64,000 nucleotides of DNA from Mesorhizobium sp. B2-8-5 (GCF_006440675.2 NZ_CP083951.1:4063501-4127500), one strand, 5' to 3'. Counted from the first letter of the stretch, positions 39,189-48,160 are shown. Notes: generated by a model not told the origin, from the sequence alone. Translations and numbers: made by a program.

Positions 39189-39779
39189 ATGCAGCTGAAG
39201 AAGCTCGCTTCGTTCCTCGTCGTGCTTGCCGGCCTTTTCGCGGCATCCATGCCGGCCGTCGCCGCCGACAAGGAAAACACCATGATCATCACGCTGAAGG
39301 ACGGCGACGTGACCATCGCGTTGCGTCCCGACCTGGCGCCCAAGCACGTCGCGCTGATCAAGAAGCTGGTGCGCGACGGCGCCTATGACAACGTCGCCTT
39401 CCATCGCGTCATCGACGGCTTCATGGCGCAGACCGGCGATGTCAAATTCGGCAATATGAAGAAGGGCTTCAACCCCGAAGCCGTCGGCACCGGCGGTTCC
39501 GATCTTCCCGACCTGCCGGCCGAGTTCTCGCAGAGCGAGCAGTTCACGCGCGGCGTGATCGGCATGGCCCGCTCGCAGGATCCGAATTCGGCGAACTCGC
39601 AATTCTTCATCATGTTCGCGCCGGCGCCGAACCTCGACGGCCAGTACACCATCGTCGGCAAGGTTGTCGGCGGCATGGACCTCGTCGACAAGATCAAGAA
39701 GGGCGACGAGGCCGACAACGGCACGGTCACCGACCCCGACCGCATGATCAAGGTTCGCATCGCCGCCGACGGCAAATAA
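39189..39779 (+). CDS. Periplasmic peptidyl-prolyl cis-trans isomerase (cyclophilin)
   Basis: A 196-residue cyclophilin with a signal peptide, KLASFLVVLAGLFAASMPAVAA, so it acts in the periplasm. Catalytic-domain landmarks are VAFHRVIDGFMAQTGDV, IGMARSQDPNSANSQFFIMF and GQYTIVGKVVGGMDLVDKI. It catalyses proline isomerisation during folding of exported proteins. It is 17 bases after coaD and 31 before a second, cytoplasmic cyclophilin with which it shares about the same core, suggesting tandem duplication. Confidence 0.92.
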   Translation: MQLKKLASFLVVLAGLFAASMPAVAADKENTMIITLKDGDVTIALRPDLAPKHVALIKKLVRDGAYDNVAFHRVIDGFMAQTGDVKFGNMKKGFNPEAVGTGGSDLPDLPAEFSQSEQFTRGVIGMARSQDPNSANSQFFIMFAPAPNLDGQYTIVGKVVGGMDLVDKIKKGDEADNGTVTDPDRMIKVRIAADGK

Positions 39780-39810
39780 CTCCCTCAATTTTCAAAAGGA
39801 TTTTTGTGAC

Positions 39811-40323
39811 ATGGCTGAGATCAAGGACCGCGAGAACGCGCTCATCATGGAAACGACCAAGGGACAGGTCGTCATCGAAATGTATCCTGAATTGGCGCCC
39901 GGCCACGTTGCCCGCATCAAGGAGCTGGCGCGCGAAGGCGCCTATGACGGCGTGGTGTTTCACCGCGTCATCGACGGCTTCATGGCGCAGACCGGCGACG
40001 TCAAGTTCGGCAATTCGAGCAAGCCCACCTATGCGCCGTCGCGCGCGGGCATGGGCGGCTCCGACAAGCCGGACCTGAAGGCCGAATTCTCCAACGCCAA
40101 TCACGGACGCGGCGCCTGCTCGATGGCTCGGGCACAGAACCCGAATTCGGCGAATTCGCAGTTCTTCATCTGCTTCGACGATGCCGCCTTCCTCAACCGC
40201 CAGTACACGGTGTGGGGCCAGGTCATCGAAGGCATGGAGAATGTCGACAAGATCAAGCGCGGCGAGCCTGTGCAGGATCCCGACAAGATCGTCTCGCTGA
40301 AAGTCGCGGCAGACGTCAAGTAA
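39811..40323 (+). CDS. Cytoplasmic peptidyl-prolyl cis-trans isomerase (cyclophilin)
   Basis: A 170-residue cyclophilin without a signal peptide. VVFHRVIDGFMAQTGDVKFG, SMARAQNPNSANSQFFICF and RQYTVWGQVIEGMENVDKIKRG match PpiB-type enzymes. It should isomerise prolyl bonds in the cytoplasm. The adjacent periplasmic cyclophilin shares the same core motifs. ATG at 39841 is not needed; the ATG at 39811 follows AAAGGAT. The next gene starts 10 bases after its stop. Confidence 0.92.
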   Translation: MAEIKDRENALIMETTKGQVVIEMYPELAPGHVARIKELAREGAYDGVVFHRVIDGFMAQTGDVKFGNSSKPTYAPSRAGMGGSDKPDLKAEFSNANHGRGACSMARAQNPNSANSQFFICFDDAAFLNRQYTVWGQVIEGMENVDKIKRGEPVQDPDKIVSLKVAADVK

Positions 40324-40333
40324 GGGCGGAACG

Positions 40334-40780
40334 ATGGGCGCTGTCTGGTCCCTGCTCGGCATCCTGTCCGGCGCCTTCATCGCCATCCAGGCGCCGATCA
40401 ATTCGCAACTGGCGCGCGGCCTCGGCCTTCCCGTGGCCGCCGCGGCGTTCTCCTTCCTGTCCGGTGCCATTGTGCTTGGCATCATCTCCATCTCGGTGGT
40501 GAGGCTGCAGGGCATCGAGCTCGACTGGAAGGCGCCGGCGCCATGGCTGTTCGTCGCCGGCGGTATGCTCGGCGGCTTCTATGTGACGCTGTCGACGATC
40601 CTCACGCCACGTATCGGCGCCGCAGCGCTGATGGCCTTCCTGGTCGCCGGCCAGCTGATCGCCGGCATGCTGATCGACCGCGCCGGCTTCCTTGGCGTGG
40701 CGGTGCGCGAAATCTCGCTTGGCCGTGTCGCCGGCGCTGTGCTCTTGCTTGCCGGGGCGCTGCTCATTCGGCTCTACTGA
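40334..40780 (+). CDS. DMT-type membrane protein of the YdcZ (DUF606) family
   Basis: A 148-residue membrane protein with five predicted helices. The opening ([21 protein letters not shown]) and the [21 protein letters not shown] segment are typical of the DUF606/YdcZ half-size relatives of drug/metabolite transporters. Substrate unknown; such short proteins probably act as dimers. Its stop TGA shares its A with the ATG of queA (TGATG), so the two are translationally coupled. Confidence 0.82.
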   Translation: MGAVWSLLGILSGAFIAIQAPINSQLARGLGLPVAAAAFSFLSGAIVLGIISISVVRLQGIELDWKAPAPWLFVAGGMLGGFYVTLSTILTPRIGAAALMAFLVAGQLIAGMLIDRAGFLGVAVREISLGRVAGAVLLLAGALLIRLY

Positions 40781-41862
40781 TGCGCGTCGACCTGTTCGAC
40801 TTCGATCTGCCGGAAGAGCGCATCGCGCTTCGCCCGGCTGAGCCGCGCGACAGCGCCAGGCTCCTGGTCGTCAAACCGGGCGAGACGCCGCAAGACCGCC
40901 TTGTCGGCGAATTGCCGCCGCTGCTTCGCGAAGGCGACGTGCTGGTGTTCAACGACACCAAGGTCATCCCAGCGCAGCTGAAGGGCATGCGCAGGCGCGG
41001 CGAGGCGGTGGCGCAGGTCGAGGCGACGCTGCACATGCGGGTGGCGCCGGACCGCTGGCAAGCCTTCATGCGGCCGGGCAAGCGCATCGCCGCCGGCGAC
41101 CGCATCCATTTCGGCCATGACGGCAATTCCTGCTTCCTCGGCCAGCTCGACGCCACGGTGCTCGAAAAGGGCGAGGCGGGCGAGGCGCTGCTCGGTTTCG
41201 ACCTTTCCGGACAGTTCCTCGACGAGGCGCTGCATGCCGTCGGCCATATTCCGCTGCCGCCCTATATCGCCTCGAAGCGCGACGACGACGAGCGCGACCG
41301 CGCCGACTACCAGACCATCTATGCCCGGGAAGAGGGCGCGGTCGCTGCCCCCACCGCCGGCCTGCATTTCACGCCGGAGCTGTTTACCGCGCTGGACGCC
41401 AAGGGCATCGAGCGCCGCTTCGTCACGCTTCATGTCGGCGCCGGCACTTTTTTACCGGTGAAGGCCGACGACACGGCCGACCACAAGATGCATGCCGAGA
41501 CCGGCTCGGTGAGCCCGGAAACGGCGGCGGCGCTCAACGCGGCCAAGACGCGGGGAGGGCGGATCGTCTGCGTCGGCACGACGTCGCTGCGCTTGCTTGA
41601 GAGCGCAGCGCGCGATGACGGCAGGATCGAGCCCTGGTCCGGTCCGACCGACATCTTCATCACGCCCGGCTATCGCTTCCGCACGGCCGACATGCTGATG
41701 ACCAATTTCCATCTGCCGCGCTCGACGCTGTTCATGCTGGTCTCGGCCTTCAGCGGGCTGGAGACGATGCGCTCGGCCTATGCGCATGCCATCGAGAACC
41801 GTTACAGGTTCTATTCCTATGGCGACGCCAGCCTGCTTTACCGGGGGGACAACGGTGGCTGA
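40780..41862 (+). CDS. queA: S-adenosylmethionine:tRNA ribosyltransferase-isomerase
   Basis: A 360-residue QueA enzyme, which transfers and isomerises the ribosyl group of SAM onto 7-aminomethyl-7-deazaguanine in the tRNA wobble position, forming epoxyqueuosine. Landmarks are [44 protein letters not shown] and [19 protein letters not shown]. The reading frame ends inside the start of the HEPN gene (8-base overlap). Together with tgt downstream it covers two steps of queuosine modification. Confidence 0.95.
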   Translation: MRVDLFDFDLPEERIALRPAEPRDSARLLVVKPGETPQDRLVGELPPLLREGDVLVFNDTKVIPAQLKGMRRRGEAVAQVEATLHMRVAPDRWQAFMRPGKRIAAGDRIHFGHDGNSCFLGQLDATVLEKGEAGEALLGFDLSGQFLDEALHAVGHIPLPPYIASKRDDDERDRADYQTIYAREEGAVAAPTAGLHFTPELFTALDAKGIERRFVTLHVGAGTFLPVKADDTADHKMHAETGSVSPETAAALNAAKTRGGRIVCVGTTSLRLLESAARDDGRIEPWSGPTDIFITPGYRFRTADMLMTNFHLPRSTLFMLVSAFSGLETMRSAYAHAIENRYRFYSYGDASLLYRGDNGG

Positions 41863-42481
41863 GATAAGGTTCGTTGATAAAACTTTGTTTGGCGAATGGG
41901 ATGCTTTCCCGCGATCGCCTGGTGAATATTACATTGGGAAAGAATTGCTTCTGACCTGGGACGAAATGCGCTCTCGCGCGGAATGGTGTATGGAAGATCT
42001 TCCATACACTGACAATCTTCTTTTGGAGGACGAAGATCATCGCCTGCTCAGAGATTGTATGTCGTCATACATTTTTGGGCTGTATGCAGCCGCGGTCATT
42101 TCGGCAGACGCATTTTTAGAGCGCATCATCACGGATGTCGTCGAAACACATGGTAAGAGACCCGCGAAGGTAGGTTTCGGTGGAACTCTCGCCACATTCG
42201 GCAAGCTTGGATTAGTGGACAAAGCTATATTCGAGCGCCTGCAGCATCTGCATTCGGTACGTAATAATCTTGCGCACGAGAAGGGTCCAGATCATGAAAT
42301 GAGGATTTTTCGGAGAGCGTTGGCACGAAGAACTCGTGCTGAGCATCTTTTGGATACCGATGCGAAAGAAGCGATCTGCTTGGCCTACGGACTCGCTGGA
42401 AAACTGATCCGAAACTTCCCAAGGCTGGCATTGCCAGGCGTTGGCACACCAAGAATATATCGTTCACATTACAAGCAATGA
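41855..42481 (+). CDS. HEPN-domain-like protein between queA and tgt
   Basis: A 208-residue, mostly helical protein. [12 protein letters not shown] contains the R-x4-H motif (Arg136, His141) that forms the active site of HEPN ribonucleases and nucleotide-binding HEPN proteins. The GTG start at 41855 follows GGGGGGAC and overlaps the queA stop by eight bases; the stop overlaps the tgt ATG by four (ATGA). The gene is therefore coupled on both sides to queuosine genes, yet its base composition is clearly lower in GC than that of queA and tgt, suggesting recruitment by transfer. A tRNA-targeting nuclease would fit the context, but this is inference; it could be a simple accessory protein. No antitoxin-like partner is adjacent. 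Confidence 0.72.
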   Translation: MAEIRFVDKTLFGEWDAFPRSPGEYYIGKELLLTWDEMRSRAEWCMEDLPYTDNLLLEDEDHRLLRDCMSSYIFGLYAAAVISADAFLERIITDVVETHGKRPAKVGFGGTLATFGKLGLVDKAIFERLQHLHSVRNNLAHEKGPDHEMRIFRRALARRTRAEHLLDTDAKEAICLAYGLAGKLIRNFPRLALPGVGTPRIYRSHYKQ

Positions 42482-43608
42482 CAGACACTTTTGCCTTCCA
42501 TCTCATCGCCACCGACGGCAAGGCGCGGCGCGGCCTGGTCTCGATGCCGCGCGGCGAGATCCGCACGCCGGCCTTCATGCCGGTCGGCACCGGCGGCACC
42601 GTCAAGACCATGTATATGGACCAGGTGCGTGGGGTCGGCGCCGACATCATCCTCGGCAATACCTACCATCTGATGCTGCGGCCGGGCGCCGAGCGCGTGG
42701 CCCGGCTTGGCGGGCTGCACGAGTTCGCGCGCTGGCCGCATCCGATCCTGACCGACAGCGGCGGCTTCCAGGTCATGTCGCTGTCGAAGCTCAGGAAACT
42801 GACCGAACAGGGCGTCACCTTCCGCTCGCATATCGACGGCGCGCCCTACGAGATGTCGCCGGAGCGATCGATCGAGATCCAGGGACTGCTGGATTCCGAC
42901 ATCCAGATGCAGCTCGACGAATGCACGGCGCTGCCGGCCAAGCCCGAGGAGATCGAGCGCGCCATGGAATTGTCGCTGCGCTGGGCAGAGCGCTGCAAGG
43001 CGGCGTTCGGCGACCAGCCGGGCAAGGCGATGTTCGGCATCGTCCAGGGCGGCGACAGCGCGGCCTTGCGTGTGCGCTCCGCTCAAGCCCTGAAGGAGAT
43101 GGACCTCAAAGGCTACGCCGTCGGCGGGCTGGCGGTCGGCGAGCCGCAGTCAGTGATGCTGGAGATGCTCGACATCACCTGCCCAGAACTGCCGGCCGAC
43201 AAGCCACGCTACCTGATGGGCGTCGGCACGCCGGACGATATCCTGAAATCGGTGGCGCGCGGCATCGACATGTTCGACTGCGTGATGCCGACCCGCGCCG
43301 GCCGCCATGGCCTTGCCTACACGCGGCGCGGCAAGGTCAATCTCAGGAACGCCCGCCATGCCGACGATCCGCGGCCGCTCGACGAAGAAAGCGACTGCCC
43401 GGCCGCGCGCGACTATTCGCGTGCCTACCTGCATCACCTGGTGCGCTCGCAGGAAGCGCTCGGCGCCATGCTGCTGACCTGGAACAACCTGTCCTATTAT
43501 CAGAGGCTGATGCAGGACATCCGGGCGGCCATCGAGGCGCAGGCTTTTGAAGCGCGCGCCGCCGAGATCACCGAAGGCTGGGCGAGGGGCGATATCCGGG
43601 CGCTATGA
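42478..43608 (+). CDS. tgt: tRNA-guanine transglycosylase
   Basis: A 376-residue Tgt, which exchanges the wobble guanine of certain tRNAs for preQ1. [14 protein letters not shown] carries the general acid/base Asp, and [18 protein letters not shown] the nucleophilic Asp. FGIVQGG and [11 protein letters not shown] line the base pocket. The zinc site, CxCxxC plus His in the family, reads [16 protein letters not shown]: only one of the three cysteines remains, with the His kept. The catalytic residues are intact, so the enzyme may work without tightly bound zinc. ATG at 42478 overlaps the HEPN gene stop. Confidence 0.94.
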   Translation: MTDTFAFHLIATDGKARRGLVSMPRGEIRTPAFMPVGTGGTVKTMYMDQVRGVGADIILGNTYHLMLRPGAERVARLGGLHEFARWPHPILTDSGGFQVMSLSKLRKLTEQGVTFRSHIDGAPYEMSPERSIEIQGLLDSDIQMQLDECTALPAKPEEIERAMELSLRWAERCKAAFGDQPGKAMFGIVQGGDSAALRVRSAQALKEMDLKGYAVGGLAVGEPQSVMLEMLDITCPELPADKPRYLMGVGTPDDILKSVARGIDMFDCVMPTRAGRHGLAYTRRGKVNLRNARHADDPRPLDEESDCPAARDYSRAYLHHLVRSQEALGAMLLTWNNLSYYQRLMQDIRAAIEAQAFEARAAEITEGWARGDIRAL

Positions 43609-43624
43609 CGCCGCATTGTTCTGG

Positions 43625-43692
43625 CGCAATTCCGGACGGAAGGCCACGGCGAAGACGCCGAGCCCAACCGCTCACACTTTTCCTGGAATTGC
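43625..43692. repeat. RIME-like intergenic repeat, copy 1
   Basis: Outer arms GCAATTCC (43625-43632) and GGAATTGC (43685-43692), with CCGGACGGAA and AACCGCTCACACTTTTCCTGG inside. The same family recurs at 48099-48142. Copy 1 has an extra stretch of about 24 bases in the middle. Its right arm abuts the stop codon of the DUF4864 gene. Confidence 0.72.
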
Positions 43693-44112
43693 TCAGGTGC
43701 TGACCGAAGTCGAAGCGCGCAGGCTGCAGCCGGTGATCTTGAAACTGCCGTCCGCCTGCTGCTGCAGCGTGTAGACCGCCTCATAGTCCTTGCCGTCGGG
43801 TCCGACGATCAGCACCTGCTGGACGATCGAACCCGGCCCGGTCTGCTCGACCTTGCCGAAGGAATAGGACTGGGGCTTGCGCACCGGCGCGTAGCCGTTC
43901 GTCACCATGTTCATGAAGGTATCCACGGTCGGAAAGATCTGCTTCACGTTCGGCGCGGCGAAGCTGTAGGCGGTGGCGCCGTCATCGGCGATGAAGGCTT
44001 TCAACTGGCTGTCGATGACTGCCTGCGCGGTCTTGATCTCGGCATCGCCGGCAAAGGCAAGCGAGGCTATCCACATCGGAACAAGAGCTAGTGCGAACAA
44101 TATGCGGCGCAT
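43693..44112 (-). CDS. Secreted DUF4864-like protein
   Basis: A 139-residue exported protein. The signal peptide is about residues 1-21 (ILFALALVPMWIASLAFAG). The mature domain, with AQAVIDSQLKAFIADDGATAYSFAAPNVKQIF and DGKDYEAVYTLQQQADGSFKITGC, has the cone-shaped NTF2-like character of DUF4864 proteins. Function unknown. ATG at 44112 follows GGGAGGC. Convergent with tgt, with a RIME-like repeat between. Confidence 0.75.
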   Translation of the reverse strand: MRRILFALALVPMWIASLAFAGDAEIKTAQAVIDSQLKAFIADDGATAYSFAAPNVKQIFPTVDTFMNMVTNGYAPVRKPQSYSFGKVEQTGPGSIVQQVLIVGPDGKDYEAVYTLQQQADGSFKITGCSLRASTSVST

Positions 44113-44328
44113 GGGCTGCCTCCCGGAACTCGCTTGGCGAATGCAATCTAACATACGCGCTTCGATGCCCGGCGGTTTCATCCCTTCGCAAGATTTCGCC
44201 GTTTCGACGCCGGAGCGCCCTGCTTAGGCGGTCGTCAAGAACGGCGCGCGCCGGCTGATGCTTGAAAGCCGGGCGGCAGTCTGCCACAAGGGCCGCTTAA
44301 TCGTGAAGCAGGCTGGCAGGACCGGGCA

Positions 44329-44565
44329 ATGAAGGCATTTTTCGTGCAGATCAAGTGCGACCTGGGCAAGTCCTATGAGGTCGCCAGCGCGCTTGCCGAT
44401 GCCGAGATTGCCTCCGAGATCTACTCGACCGCCGGCAATTACGACCTGCTCGCCAAATTCTATATCGACGACGAGGAAGACGTTGGCCACTTCGTCAACG
44501 AGCGGGTGCAGATTCTGCCTGGAATCAAGGACACCTTCACGATCGTGACCTTCCGGGCGTTTTGA
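44329..44565 (+). CDS. Stand-alone Lrp/AsnC ligand-binding (RAM) domain protein
   Basis: A 78-residue protein that consists only of the RAM (regulation of amino acid metabolism) domain: FVQIKCDLGKSYEVASALAD, STAGNYDLLAKFYIDDEEDVG, and VNERVQILPGIKDTFTIVTF. It lacks the helix-turn-helix of Lrp, so it may bind amino acids or form mixed oligomers with full-length Lrp proteins. ATG at 44329. It stands alone, 168 bases before the ATP-grasp gene. Confidence 0.85.
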   Translation: MKAFFVQIKCDLGKSYEVASALADAEIASEIYSTAGNYDLLAKFYIDDEEDVGHFVNERVQILPGIKDTFTIVTFRAF

Positions 44566-44732
44566 CGGACCTGGCGATGCCCCGCCGGGAAGCAGCAACT
44601 GACCCGGCCTGGCCGCTCATGCCTTAAATTTAGGCAATTCGCATAGAGCGGCCACCATCGCGTGCTAAATCACCGATTGCGCTTGATTTTCTCCGGCGAG
44701 GCCAGTGAAATGGTCCAGAGGGGAGTACGCGA

Positions 44733-46145
44733 TTGGCAGCGTTCGACGAAATGCTTCCGGAAGTCTCCGGATTGAGAAGACCTTATGAGGCTTACGATCG
44801 CTGGCTGAAGGAGCAGGACCCGGCCAGGCTTACCCAGAAAATGCAGGACGCCGAGCGCGTCTTCCGCAAGACCGGCATCACCTTTGCCGTCTATGGCGAG
44901 CAGGAGGCGTCCGAGCGGCTGATCCCCTTCGACATCGTCCCGCGCATCCTCTCCGGCCAGGAATGGCGCCGGATGACGCAAGGCATCGAACAGCGCGTGC
45001 AGGCGCTGAACGCCTTTCTCGACGACATCTACCACCGCCAGGAGATTCTGCGCGCCGGGCGCGTGCCGAGGGAGCTTGTTGCGAAGAACGAGGCCTTCCT
45101 GCCTGAGATGATCGGGGTGAGGCCGCCGGCCGGCGTCTACACCCACATCATCGGCGTCGACATCGTCCGCATCTCGGAGAACGAGTTCTATGTGCTGGAG
45201 GACAACGCCCGCACGCCGTCCGGCGTCTCCTACATGCTGGAGAACCGCGAGACGATGATGCAGCTCTTTCCGGAGCTGTTCCAGAAGATCAAGGTTCGGC
45301 CGGTCGAGAACTACCCGCAGCTTTTGCGGCAGTCGCTCGCCGCAGTTCGGCCGCAAAGCAGCAAGGGCGCGCCGACCATCGCGGTGCTGACGCCGGGTTC
45401 CTACAACTCGGCCTATTTCGAGCACGCCTTCCTCGCCGACCAGATGGGCGTGCAACTCGTCGAAGGGCAGGATCTGCGCGTCGTCGACGGCCATGTGGCG
45501 ATGCGCACGACCGAGGGCTACAAGCAGATCGATGTGCTCTACCGGCGCGTCGACGACAACTTCCTCGATCCGCTGACCTTCCGGCCAGATTCCGCGCTCG
45601 GCGTGCCCGGCATCATGGATGTCTACCGCGCCGGCAACATCACCATCGCCAACGCGCCGGGAACCGGCATCGCCGACGACAAGGCGATCTATTCCTACAT
45701 GCCGGAGATCGTCGAGTTCTACACCGGCCGCAAGGCGATCCTCGGCAACATCCCGACCTGGCGCTGTTCGGAACCGGACAGCCTCAAATATGTGCTCGAG
45801 CACATCGGCGAGCTCGTCATCAAGGAAGTGCACGGCTCCGGCGGCTACGGCATGCTGGTCGGCCCGGCGGCGACCAAGAAGGAATGCCAGGAGTTTGCCA
45901 AGAAGCTGCAGGCGAAGCCCTCCAACTACATCGCCCAGCCGACCCTGGCGCTGTCGACCTGCCCGATCCTGACCGAGAAGGGCCTGTCGCCGCGCCATGT
46001 CGATCTCAGGCCTTATGTGCTGGTTTCGGATCGTATCCAGATCGTGCCGGGCGGCTTGACGCGTGTCGCGCTGAAGCAAGGCTCGTTGGTGGTGAACTCT
46101 TCGCAAGGCGGCGGCACGAAAGATACTTGGGTGCTGGATGATTGA
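44733..46145 (+). CDS. Circularly permuted ATP-grasp protein (type 2)
   Basis: A 470-residue protein of the circularly permuted ATP-grasp family (formerly DUF404/407). Characteristic regions are FDIVPRILSGQEWRRMTQGIEQRVQALNAFLDDIYHRQEIL, YTHIIGVDIVRISENEFYVLEDNARTPSGVSYMLENR, and VIKEVHGSGGYGMLVGP near the C-terminus. ATP-grasp enzymes join carboxylates to amines; in this gene neighbourhood a peptide or amide-forming role has been proposed. The start is TTG at 44733 behind GAGGGGAG. First gene of a cluster with alpha-E, transglutaminase-like and Anbu genes. Confidence 0.9.
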   Translation: MAAFDEMLPEVSGLRRPYEAYDRWLKEQDPARLTQKMQDAERVFRKTGITFAVYGEQEASERLIPFDIVPRILSGQEWRRMTQGIEQRVQALNAFLDDIYHRQEILRAGRVPRELVAKNEAFLPEMIGVRPPAGVYTHIIGVDIVRISENEFYVLEDNARTPSGVSYMLENRETMMQLFPELFQKIKVRPVENYPQLLRQSLAAVRPQSSKGAPTIAVLTPGSYNSAYFEHAFLADQMGVQLVEGQDLRVVDGHVAMRTTEGYKQIDVLYRRVDDNFLDPLTFRPDSALGVPGIMDVYRAGNITIANAPGTGIADDKAIYSYMPEIVEFYTGRKAILGNIPTWRCSEPDSLKYVLEHIGELVIKEVHGSGGYGMLVGPAATKKECQEFAKKLQAKPSNYIAQPTLALSTCPILTEKGLSPRHVDLRPYVLVSDRIQIVPGGLTRVALKQGSLVVNSSQGGGTKDTWVLDD

Positions 46146-46153
46146 GATGAGTG

Positions 46154-46181
46154 AGTAGGAAATAGTCAGTAGTCAGTAGGG
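46154..46181 (+). repeat. Heptamer tandem repeat, left arm
   Basis: Four 7-base units in register (AGTAGGA, AATAGTC, AGTAGTC, AGTAGGG) just after the ATP-grasp gene. Related to the array at 32481-32515. Confidence 0.7.
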
Positions 46182-46219
46182 GAAAGAGCAATGCCACATT
46201 CGGTCGAAGTTCGAAAATT

Positions 46220-46247
46220 CACTACTCACTACTCCCTATTCCCTATT
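46220..46247 (+). repeat. Heptamer tandem repeat, right arm, inverted
   Basis: Two CACTACT and two CCCTATT units. On the opposite strand they read AATAGGG and AGTAGTG, so this arm is an inverted relative of 46154-46181; together they could fold into a long hairpin between the first two genes of the Anbu cluster. Confidence 0.7.
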
Positions 46248-46268
46248 CGCTAACCCGAAGGGCCTGAC

Positions 46269-47210
46269 ATGCTTCTCGGCCGCACCGCAAACGGTCTCTA
46301 CTGGATGAACCGCTATATCGAGCGGGCCGAAAACATGGCGCGCCTGGTCGACGCGGGATTGCGCATGGCGCTGACGCGCACGCAGAGCGCTTCGGAGGAA
46401 TGGAACTCGGTGCTGCTCAGCGCCGGCTCGGACATCGCCTTCAGCCGGAAATACCAGGACTACACCGCCGCCAACGTCTCCGACTTCCTGCTGCGCGACA
46501 CTTCGAACCCGTCGAGCACGATGTCGTCGATCGAGACGGCGCGCAACAATGCCCGCATGGTGCGCACGGCGCTGACGCGCGAGACCTGGGAAAGCATCAA
46601 CGAAGCCTGGATGTCGCTGAAGCGCATGCTGGCGAGGCCGATCGACGAACGCGACCTGCCGACGGTGCTCGATGCCATCAAGCGCGAGACGGCGCTGATC
46701 CGCGGTTCGTTCTACGGCACGATGCTGCGCAACGAGATTTTCGACTTCTCGCAGCTCGGCACCTATGTCGAGCGCGCCGACAACACGGCTCGCATCCTCG
46801 ACGTGAAATATTACGTGCTCTTGCCTTCGCTGTCCTGGGTCGGCTCGACGCTGGACAACTACCAGTGGGAGTCGATCCTGCGCTCGGTGTCGGCACACCG
46901 CTCCTATCGCTGGGTTTACGAAGCCGACTACAAGCCGACGAACATCGCCGACTATCTCATCCTCAACGTGCGCATGCCGCGCTCGTTGACCTTCTGCTAC
47001 CGCTTCCTCGGCGAGCATCTGAAATTCCTCGCCGACGATTATGGTGAGCGCCATGCCTGCCATGCCACGGCCGAGAAGATCCAGGCATTGCTCAAGAGAG
47101 GGTCGATCAAGGACATATTCGACCACGGCTTGCACGAATTCCTGGCAGAGTTCATTCGCGACAACACCAGGCTGGGCGACGAGATCGCTCAGGACTACCG
47201 GTTCTATTGA
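46269..47210 (+). CDS. Alpha-E domain protein
   Basis: A 313-residue all-helical protein of the alpha-E (DUF403) family: LLGRTANGLYWMNRYIERAENMARLVDAG at the start, LGTYVERADNTARILDVKYY, and the repeated Glu/Asp-containing helices to the C-terminus. It is nearly always encoded beside circularly permuted ATP-grasp and transglutaminase-like genes and is thought to work with them in peptide or amide synthesis; the activity is unproven. ATG at 46269 is preceded by a heptamer repeat region, so its expression may be affected by it. The transglutaminase gene follows after 21 bases. Confidence 0.9.
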   Translation: MLLGRTANGLYWMNRYIERAENMARLVDAGLRMALTRTQSASEEWNSVLLSAGSDIAFSRKYQDYTAANVSDFLLRDTSNPSSTMSSIETARNNARMVRTALTRETWESINEAWMSLKRMLARPIDERDLPTVLDAIKRETALIRGSFYGTMLRNEIFDFSQLGTYVERADNTARILDVKYYVLLPSLSWVGSTLDNYQWESILRSVSAHRSYRWVYEADYKPTNIADYLILNVRMPRSLTFCYRFLGEHLKFLADDYGERHACHATAEKIQALLKRGSIKDIFDHGLHEFLAEFIRDNTRLGDEIAQDYRFY

Positions 47211-47231
47211 GCACAGCCGAGGGCGAGCGCT

Positions 47232-48026
47232 ATGCGGCTCAAGATCATACATCGCACCGAGTACCGCTACGATCAGCCGGTGCAGTATCTGCTGCAGCGG
47301 CTGCGCCTGCTGCCTTCCAGCGGGCGTACGCAGACCGTCGACTCCTGGGCGATCAAGGTCGAGGGCGCGCGCGAGGAGGTGCGCTTCATCGACCATTTCG
47401 GCAACGATACGCGGCTGGTGAGCGCCGAGAGCGGCCAGAACTCGATCACCGTCGAGGCCGCCGGACACGTGACCACGCATGATACGGCGGGCGTGACGGG
47501 CCCGCATCAGGGCTTTGCGCCGCTCTGGCTGTTCGCACAGCAGACGCAGCTCACCACTGCCGGCGAGCGCATCCGCGAATTGGCCGGCGCGGTCGGACAG
47601 GGCACCGAGATCGAGCGACTGCACCGGCTGATGGGCGCTATCGGCGAACGCGTCGCCTACAGGCCAGGCACCACCAGCGTCGTGACGCCGGCGGAGGAGG
47701 CGCTCGCGTTGAAATCCGGCGTCTGCCAGGACCATAGCCATATCTTCATCGCCGCGGCGGGCGCGCTTGGTTTTCCCGCCCGCTATATCAGCGGCTACCT
47801 GATGATGGATGCTGCCGTCGAGCAGGCGGCAAGCCATGCCTGGGCCGAGGCCTATGTCGTCGGGCTCGGATGGGTGTCCTTCGACCCGGCGAACGGTATC
47901 TCTCCCGACGAACGCTATGTGCGGGTGGCGACGGGGCGCGACTATCGCGATGCCTCGCCGGTCTCGGGGATATTGCTGGGGCAGGCGCAAGAGAAGCTTG
48001 CCGTGACCGTCACGGTAGAGCAGTAA
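47232..48026 (+). CDS. Transglutaminase-like cysteine protease
   Basis: A 264-residue protein with an N-terminal beta domain (about residues 1-85, HRTEYRYDQPVQYLLQRLRLLP) and a transglutaminase-core domain. The catalytic triad is visible: Cys165 in KSGVCQDHSHIF, His202 in ASHAWAEAYV and Asp218 in SFDPANG. Bacterial members are usually thought to be peptidases or amidases. It is the third gene of the ATP-grasp/alpha-E/Anbu cluster, and the enzyme may trim or transfer the product of the ligase. The RIME-like repeat separates it from Anbu. Confidence 0.9.
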   Translation: MRLKIIHRTEYRYDQPVQYLLQRLRLLPSSGRTQTVDSWAIKVEGAREEVRFIDHFGNDTRLVSAESGQNSITVEAAGHVTTHDTAGVTGPHQGFAPLWLFAQQTQLTTAGERIRELAGAVGQGTEIERLHRLMGAIGERVAYRPGTTSVVTPAEEALALKSGVCQDHSHIFIAAAGALGFPARYISGYLMMDAAVEQAASHAWAEAYVVGLGWVSFDPANGISPDERYVRVATGRDYRDASPVSGILLGQAQEKLAVTVTVEQ

Positions 48027-48098
48027 TCTGCGCCGCAATCGCCAGACCGGTTCAGCGTTTGATAGAATCGCTGAACCGCTCTATCTCTTTGTTTTCAC

Positions 48099-48142
48099 GC
48101 AATTCCAGACGGAAAACCGCTACACGTTTTTCCTGGAACTGC
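48099..48142. repeat. RIME-like intergenic repeat, copy 2
   Basis: GCAATTCCAG at 48099-48108 and CTGGAACTGC at 48133-48142 flank ACGGAAAACCGCTACACGTT. Same family as 43625-43692, lying in the 134-base gap between the transglutaminase gene and Anbu and ending 18 bases before the Anbu start. Confidence 0.75.
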
Positions 48143-48160
48143 TTTCGCAGAAGAGCGACC

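Noticed and set aside
39189..40323. Tandem cyclophilins considered as one split gene
   Set aside because: Each has a complete catalytic domain, its own start and stop; the first has a signal peptide, the second does not.
43693..44181. Longer start for the DUF4864 gene at 44181
   Set aside because: The ATG at 44112 has a GGGAGG site and begins a normal signal peptide; the extension would bury it.
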